Of a DNA stretch of 11,956 nt, positions 8,541 through 11,956 are shown piece by piece. Each line of letters opens with the position of its first letter. Position 1 is the first letter of the stretch. The notes under the pieces are model-generated. The model was not told the origin of the DNA, did no database searches, and saw only the letters and a program-made list of their open reading frames with translations. This DNA is from CALMFT01 sp041674565 (GTDB lineage: Bacteria; Patescibacteriota; Gracilibacteria; Absconditabacterales; Absconditicoccaceae), in NCBI GenBank assembly GCA_041674565.1, contig JBAYVQ010000018.1, forward strand, positions 1 to 11,956, read 5' to 3'. Both the position numbers and the translations under genes were made by a program.

Positions 8541-9281
8541 ATGATACAAAAACCACAATCATACAAAGCAACAATACATTCCCTCGACTACTCACCCAAT
8601 AGGCAGGTAGTTTTTTTGAGGGTACATATCCAGGGATCTGAGTTTGTTTTTTCTGAAGGTCAGTTTGTCATGATCCAGTGTCCTATCAATGGCTCTATTG
8701 TCAAGAAAGCATATAGCATAGCTACCACTATGGACGAATACGTATCTCAAGGGACTATTGGTTTCATTATCAAATTGGTGCCTGGCGGGGGATTTACCAC
8801 CCACCTTTTTCATAGTATGCAACTTGGAGATATATGTGAGATAATCTGACCCCTAGGACACATGATATTGCCGAGCCAAACACAAGATAAAGAGTTTGTG
8901 TTTATATCCACTGGTAGTTGATTGAGCCCACTGTATGGTATGTTTCAAAAACTCATCGATAATGGGCATTATAAATCGGTAGTACAGTTATACGGAGAGA
9001 AAACACAGGATCGACTGATACCACAAACATTGGACATACTATGCAAGAGTTCTGACAGGATCATCAGTAAGATCTGTCTATCTCGTGAGCAAGAGTCAAG
9101 GCTTCCGAACTCGTACTATTGATATGTCTGACAGTGTCTGACTGATGTCATGACACAGTGCGACAGGCCCGAAGACAGGATATATTATCTTTGTGGAAGA
9201 CCAGATATTGTAGACAGTCTGATTGTGCAACTACAATCTTATAAGGTAGCAAAAAACAATATACTATTTGAGAAGTACTAA
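8541..9281 (+). CDS. Ferredoxin-NADP reductase-like FAD/NAD(P) oxidoreductase
   Basis: FNR-superfamily flavoprotein, 246 residues, expected to move electrons between NAD(P)H and a small carrier such as ferredoxin or flavodoxin in the cytoplasm. The N-terminal beta-barrel holds the FAD motif KKAYSIAT (55-62, family form RxYSxxS/T), then IIKLVPGGGFTTHLF and the GPLG turn, whose first Gly is TGA (8847). The NAD(P) domain begins FVFISTGSGLSPLYGMF (family GGTGIxPxxS), and the end, YYLCGRPDIVDSLI ... FEKY, matches the CGxPxMV and C-terminal aromatic region. In-frame TGA codons are at 8847, 8919, 9120 and 9129. No Fe-S ligand cluster is seen, so it is not PyrK-like or a phenol-hydroxylase-type fusion. 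The exact electron partner cannot be told. It precedes the peroxiredoxin gene by 26 nt. Confidence 0.82.
9125..9143 (+). repeat. Paired TGTCTGAC words inside the reductase gene
   Basis: An exact TGTCTGACA (9125-9133) is followed by TGTCTGACT (9135-9143), with starts 10 bp apart. The junction forms GACAGTGTC (9130-9138), also seen at 1005-1013 and 1628-1636, with the close form GACACTGTC at 7590-7598. Confidence 0.6.
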
Positions 9282-9307
9282 TTTAGTATGTATTAATTAC
9301 TTTCATT

Positions 9308-9772
9308 ATGATACTGTCTATTACTGATCAAACAGGAGCCAAACTGGAATTATCATACGAGCAACTGATCAAACATACACCCTACACAGTGCTCTATTTC
9401 TATCCCAAAGATAATACTCCTGGCTGCACACTCGAAGCAAATGATTTCAGGAGTTTGTCCGAGCAATTTACGGCGCTGGGATGTCAGATTATTTGAATAT
9501 CCAAAGATAATTACAAATCACACTGTACGTTTATACAAAAACAGGGTCTGAATTTTCGACTTATATCTGATCCTGAGTATACGCTACACAAGCAGTTCAA
9601 TACGCTTGGAGAAAAAAGCATGTATGGCAAAAAATATATGGGCACCATAAGATCAACCTTCCTGTTGGACGACACTGGCACTATTATCGCAGAGCGGAGA
9701 AATGTCTCTGCAAGCGAACATGTTAAAAAAGTACTTGAAAAAGCGCAAGAAGTAGTTATGCATAAACAATAG
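9308..9772 (+). CDS. bcp: Bcp/PrxQ-type peroxiredoxin
   Basis: Thiol peroxidase of the AhpC/TSA family, Bcp/PrxQ branch, 154 residues, the normal size. It reduces H2O2 and organic peroxides in the cytoplasm. The peroxidatic Cys40 lies in YFYPKDNTPGCTLEANDF. The resolving Cys that E. coli Bcp has five residues later is Asn45 here, so the protein is either 1-Cys or uses Cys59 or Cys72 (SHCTF). The middle ISKDNYKSH and LISDPEYTLHKQF, and MGTIRSTFLLD with the conserved Arg, are typical. One TGA (9494-9496) encodes the Gly in the GISKD turn, a conserved position. ATG 9308 is 26 nt after the reductase stop, in an AT-rich spacer. A weak -10-like TATTAA sits at 9291-9296. Cotranscription with the reductase is likely, and the two could form a redox pair. 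Confidence 0.9.
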
Positions 9773-9806
9773 TTTTGTGCTCTGTCATTAGCTCTCCTTG
9801 CCTTTC

Positions 9807-10376
9807 ATGTTAAAAAATCAAACATCCAAAATGTCTTCATATATGTCATGACTATCGGTCTTTGACAAACTTACGATTTTTGGAGTCATCATTTTCTTCA
9901 TAGGAGCAGTGGTTCTTCCTGTGGCACGCATTACGCCGATAGGAGAATGAGACATAGAATCCATCAGGATTATATGAGTAGAGTATCGAAAGACAAGTAT
10001 CCTTATAGTGCTACTGCTCGCAAGCACGGCGTGACTCAGTATCAATGGTAAGTTTAAATCACGACTTCTTCATTATACAGGCATCGGTAACGATATCTAC
10101 GCAAGATTCATACAAAAATTGTTCATCGTGTTCGTATTGGTGTTTTTTGGAGAAATAGTCATACACCTCAGGACCATACTCACGCAAACAATCAATCTGA
10201 CTCGATGATATTATTTCCTATCTGGCATTCTTATTGTGGGTTTGTGTATCGATTTTTTGTTTCTACAAAGAAAATATAAACTCCAGGGAGCATATCAGCA
10301 CGTACAGACAACTATAGCCCACGAAGAAAGTCATATCCACGAAGGACAAAGTTTCAAAAATCTATTTGATCAATAG
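9807..10376 (+). CDS. Four-helix membrane protein of unknown function
   Basis: Not recognised. The 189-residue frame is open only with TGA as Gly and ends at TAG 10374-10376. Four hydrophobic segments are clear: LTIFGVIIFFIGAVVLPVA, TSILIVLLLAS with the following AGLSI, LFIVFVLVFFGEIVIHL, and FLSGILIVGLCIDFLFL. They are followed by a charged, His-rich C-terminal tail of ~45 residues (QGAYQHVQTTIAHEESHIH). The loop after helix 1 holds RITPIGEGDIESIRI. The first ATG after an in-frame TAG is 9807. ATG 9831 is equally possible and gives 181 residues. It follows the peroxiredoxin gene by 34 nt and ends 2 nt from the convergent queA stop. No signal peptide or known motif is seen. Confidence 0.72.
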
Positions 10377-10378
10377 TA

Positions 10379-11551
10379 TTACTGTATCCACATCGCATCT
10401 CCAAAACTATAAAATCTATAGTTTTTTTGTATAGCCTCTTGATAGGCTTGTTTCATCGGGTTGTATCACATATATGTAGCCAGCAGCACCAAAAGAGAGC
10501 TTTTGGGTAGATGAAAATTGGTAATAAGCTGATCAATCACGCGGAATACGAAGCCAGGAGCAATATACAACTCGCAAGAAAAATACAGGGTTGAGCCCAT
10601 GATACTTGGTTGATCAGGTATATAGCTACATGCCTGATCAGAAGATATGGTTTCGGATAACTGATCTCGAAACGCATAAGTCTGTGGATCCATATACTGA
10701 GTCAGATCATATTCACTATTGAGTCTTACGAAGACATAGGGTAAAGATTCCAGAGTCCTACATGAAGTAGTTCCCACTGCTATCGTACGCTTATTATTCA
10801 GCTTATAATTCATAACACGTTGGAATAGAGCAATATCTATCTCTACTTGCTCCTTATGGATGCGGTGATCAAGGATATTTGGTGTTTCCACTGGTCTAAA
10901 AGTGCCCACACCCACATGCAAGGTAACATAATCCAAACTAACACCCTGAGACACGACACTATCCAGTACAGCACTACTAAAATGCAGGCTTGCAGTGGGA
11001 CTAGCCACAGATCATGGTATACGGGATACCACTGGCTGATAATGGCTTGCTTTATCCTCGTGCTGCTCAATGTAAGGAGGTAACGGCATCTGCCCATAAT
11101 GCTCTAGTAATGCAAACATATCACCAGCAAAGTACACTACCCTACCTCGTTCAAAATCGTCCACCATGTCCAACACATACTGATCAATAATGAGTTGAGA
11201 TCATTTTGGCATCTTGTTGCCAGGGTACAGATAACACTGATAGGTATTGTTGCCTATTGGTTGCAAGTAAAACAACTCTCACTCTTTCAGTACTCTTGTT
11301 TTCCCACGGTAGATGACAGACCTACCCTCAAGCGGTATCCTTGCTTTGACGACTTTAGAGTTATTGAAAAACAACACCGATTGATCATCCAGTGTTTTTA
11401 CGGCATCAGCAAATATAGTATGCGATAGCTGTTTGGTGGATCTATTGTAAGTAAGTAATTTACAAGACTCTGGAGGGTTGCTGGGGTATTGCGCGATATG
11501 ATCTTGAGGTAGCTCGTAGTCATACGCATCTAGTGAGCATATATCAATCAT
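10379..11551 (-). CDS. queA: QueA, S-adenosylmethionine:tRNA ribosyltransferase-isomerase
   Basis: QueA transfers and isomerises the ribose of SAM onto preQ1-modified tRNA to give epoxyqueuosine, the step before queuosine in tRNAs with GUN anticodons. The 390-residue frame (E. coli ~356) uses TGA as Gly, for example at 11279-11281 and 10466-10468. Motifs in order are DAYDYELPQDHIAQYP at the N-terminus, FFNNSKVVKARI (family FNDTKVIPARL), PTASLHF (family PTAGLHF), HVGVGTFRPV, HRIHKEQVEI, AVGTTSCRTLES, TNFHLPKSSLLVLLATYMG and the C-terminal RFYSFGDAMWI. The order and spacing match a complete enzyme, somewhat longer than usual. Real stop is TAA. A TATAAT box sits 16 nt upstream of the ATG. The gene faces the membrane-protein gene, with only 2 nt between stops. 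Confidence 0.93.
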
Positions 11552-11567
11552 AACTCATATACTGGGT

Positions 11568-11573
11568 ATTATA
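11568..11573 (-). promoter_or_regulatory. Probable -10 box for queA
   Basis: The minus strand reads TATAAT, 16 nt upstream of the queA ATG in the 36-nt gap after the small upstream gene. Transcription from it would give a leader of only about 10 nt. No -35 match was found. Confidence 0.45.
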
Positions 11574-11587
11574 AATAATCAGAAACA

Positions 11588-11824
11588 CTAAACGACCGTA
11601 TCTTCAGATGAAGCGATAAGCTTTTTCTCATATTCGGACAAGTCCCTAGTAATCATACTACTACCAGGACCCTTCCTACCGAACAAAAAATCAATGGTAT
11701 GGTTCGCCTCCTTACCTAACTCATCCAAACCTGTTTGCAAAAAACTCATCATGCCAGCAGGTTTTTGCTCCATGGTAGTTGCTAAAGCTCTTTTGGTATC
11801 ATCTTGTATTGGTTGCATAGGCAT
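11588..11824 (-). CDS. Small protein of unknown function (78 aa)
   Basis: Not recognised. A soluble, helical-looking 78-residue protein (MPMQPIQDDTKRALATTMEQKPAGMM, then SFLQTGLDELGKEANHTIDFLFGRKGPGSSM and an acidic/basic tail), ending in TAG. Unusually here, no TGA occurs within it. The ATG at 11824 is 11 nt after the ABC exporter stop; ATG 11818 would remove two residues. The frame is open for 13 more codons upstream to a TAA at 11864-11866, but these overlap the exporter gene, so ATG 11824 is preferred. Its place suggests cotranscription with the exporter; no function can be given. Confidence 0.6.
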   Translation of the reverse strand: MPMQPIQDDTKRALATTMEQKPAGMMSFLQTGLDELGKEANHTIDFLFGRKGPGSSMITRDLSEYEKKLIASSEDTVV

Positions 11825-11835
11825 ATGATAATGAT

Positions 11836-11956
11836 CTAAAACCCACTTTGTAGTTCCAACATCTTAGCATAGTATCATCATTGTGTGATGAGCTGCTCAT
11901 GTGTTCCTCTTTCAATAATGTTTCCTTGGTCTATTACAATAATATCATCAGCATGT
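11836..11956 (-). CDS. ABC exporter ATP-binding protein, C-terminal end (partial)
   Basis: Only the last 39 residues are in the window. They read HADDIIVIDQGNIIERGTH, then EQLITQGGYYAKMLELQSGF, and match the very end of the nucleotide-binding domain of exporter-type (MsbA/LmrA-like) ABC proteins, whose consensus is AD-I-VL--G-I-E-G-H-EL with a G-Y---Q ending. Two adjacent TGA codons code for the GG before YY. The stop is TAG at 11836-11838. The Walker motifs and membrane domain lie beyond the window, so the substrate cannot be said. Confidence 0.85.

Noticed and set aside
6911..9143. A true Neisseria-type DNA uptake sequence
   Set aside because: Only the GTCTGA core matches. The full 10-base Neisseria word was not found, so the resemblance may be chance; the enrichment itself is kept as a finding.
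5880..9772. TGA read as tryptophan (code 4)
   Set aside because: TGA sits at invariant glycines of SufS, FNR and MurE, and TGG is used for Trp in the same genes.
10370..10385. A bidirectional terminator between the convergent membrane-protein and queA genes
   Set aside because: The stops are 2 nt apart and no G/C hairpin with a T-run is present at the junction.
1..11956. CRISPR array, insertion sequence or prophage
   Set aside because: No regularly spaced direct repeats, transposase or phage gene is visible; the short palindromic words are too scattered to be an array.

Overview
The window comes from a bacterium that reads UGA as glycine (genetic code 25). This is known in the candidate phyla Absconditabacteria (SR1) and Gracilibacteria (BD1-5/GN02), both in the Patescibacteria/CPR. 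Read with the standard code, almost every gene here breaks into pieces at TGA. With TGA as Gly the pieces join in one frame, and TGA falls on invariant glycines of well-known families: the DGxQ and TGxG positions and the RxGxHC loop of SufS, the GPxG motif of an FNR-type reductase, and KRPxMG of MurE. TGG is still used for Trp, which argues against code 4. All real stops are TAA or TAG. Genes are tightly packed, with no gap above about 150 bases. Shine-Dalgarno sequences are mostly absent, and several starts lie just downstream of a TATAAT box. The sequence does not tell Absconditabacteria from Gracilibacteria.

Layout. 1-5489 (minus strand) is a three-gene run. First is an exported ~807-residue protein with two lamin-tail-like (LTD) domains, PKD/Ig-like modules and a Lys-rich coiled coil. 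Next is a lipoprotein with TPR-like helical repeats. Last is the N-terminal half of an SbcC/Rad50-type ATPase, cut by the window edge. A tRNA-Arg(UCG) on the minus strand (5661-5732) lies upstream of that run and separates it from a plus-strand block.

5880-10376 (plus strand) holds a MurE-like Mur ligase that lacks most of the usual N-terminal domain, a SufS cysteine desulfurase 2 nt behind it, tRNA-Ser(GGA), an FNR-like FAD/NAD(P) oxidoreductase, a Bcp-type peroxiredoxin and an unrecognised four-helix membrane protein. SufS, the flavin reductase and the peroxiredoxin form a sulfur/redox neighbourhood.

10379-11956 (minus strand, convergent, 2 nt from the membrane gene) holds queA (tRNA queuosine synthesis), a 78-residue unknown protein and the C-terminal end of an ABC exporter ATPase.

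The least explained signal is a palindromic word, TGTCWGACA, with near variants. It is strongly over-represented inside coding sequence, lies in different reading frames, and often occurs as pairs 10-11 bp apart. No CRISPR array, insertion sequence, rRNA or convincing intrinsic terminator was seen.
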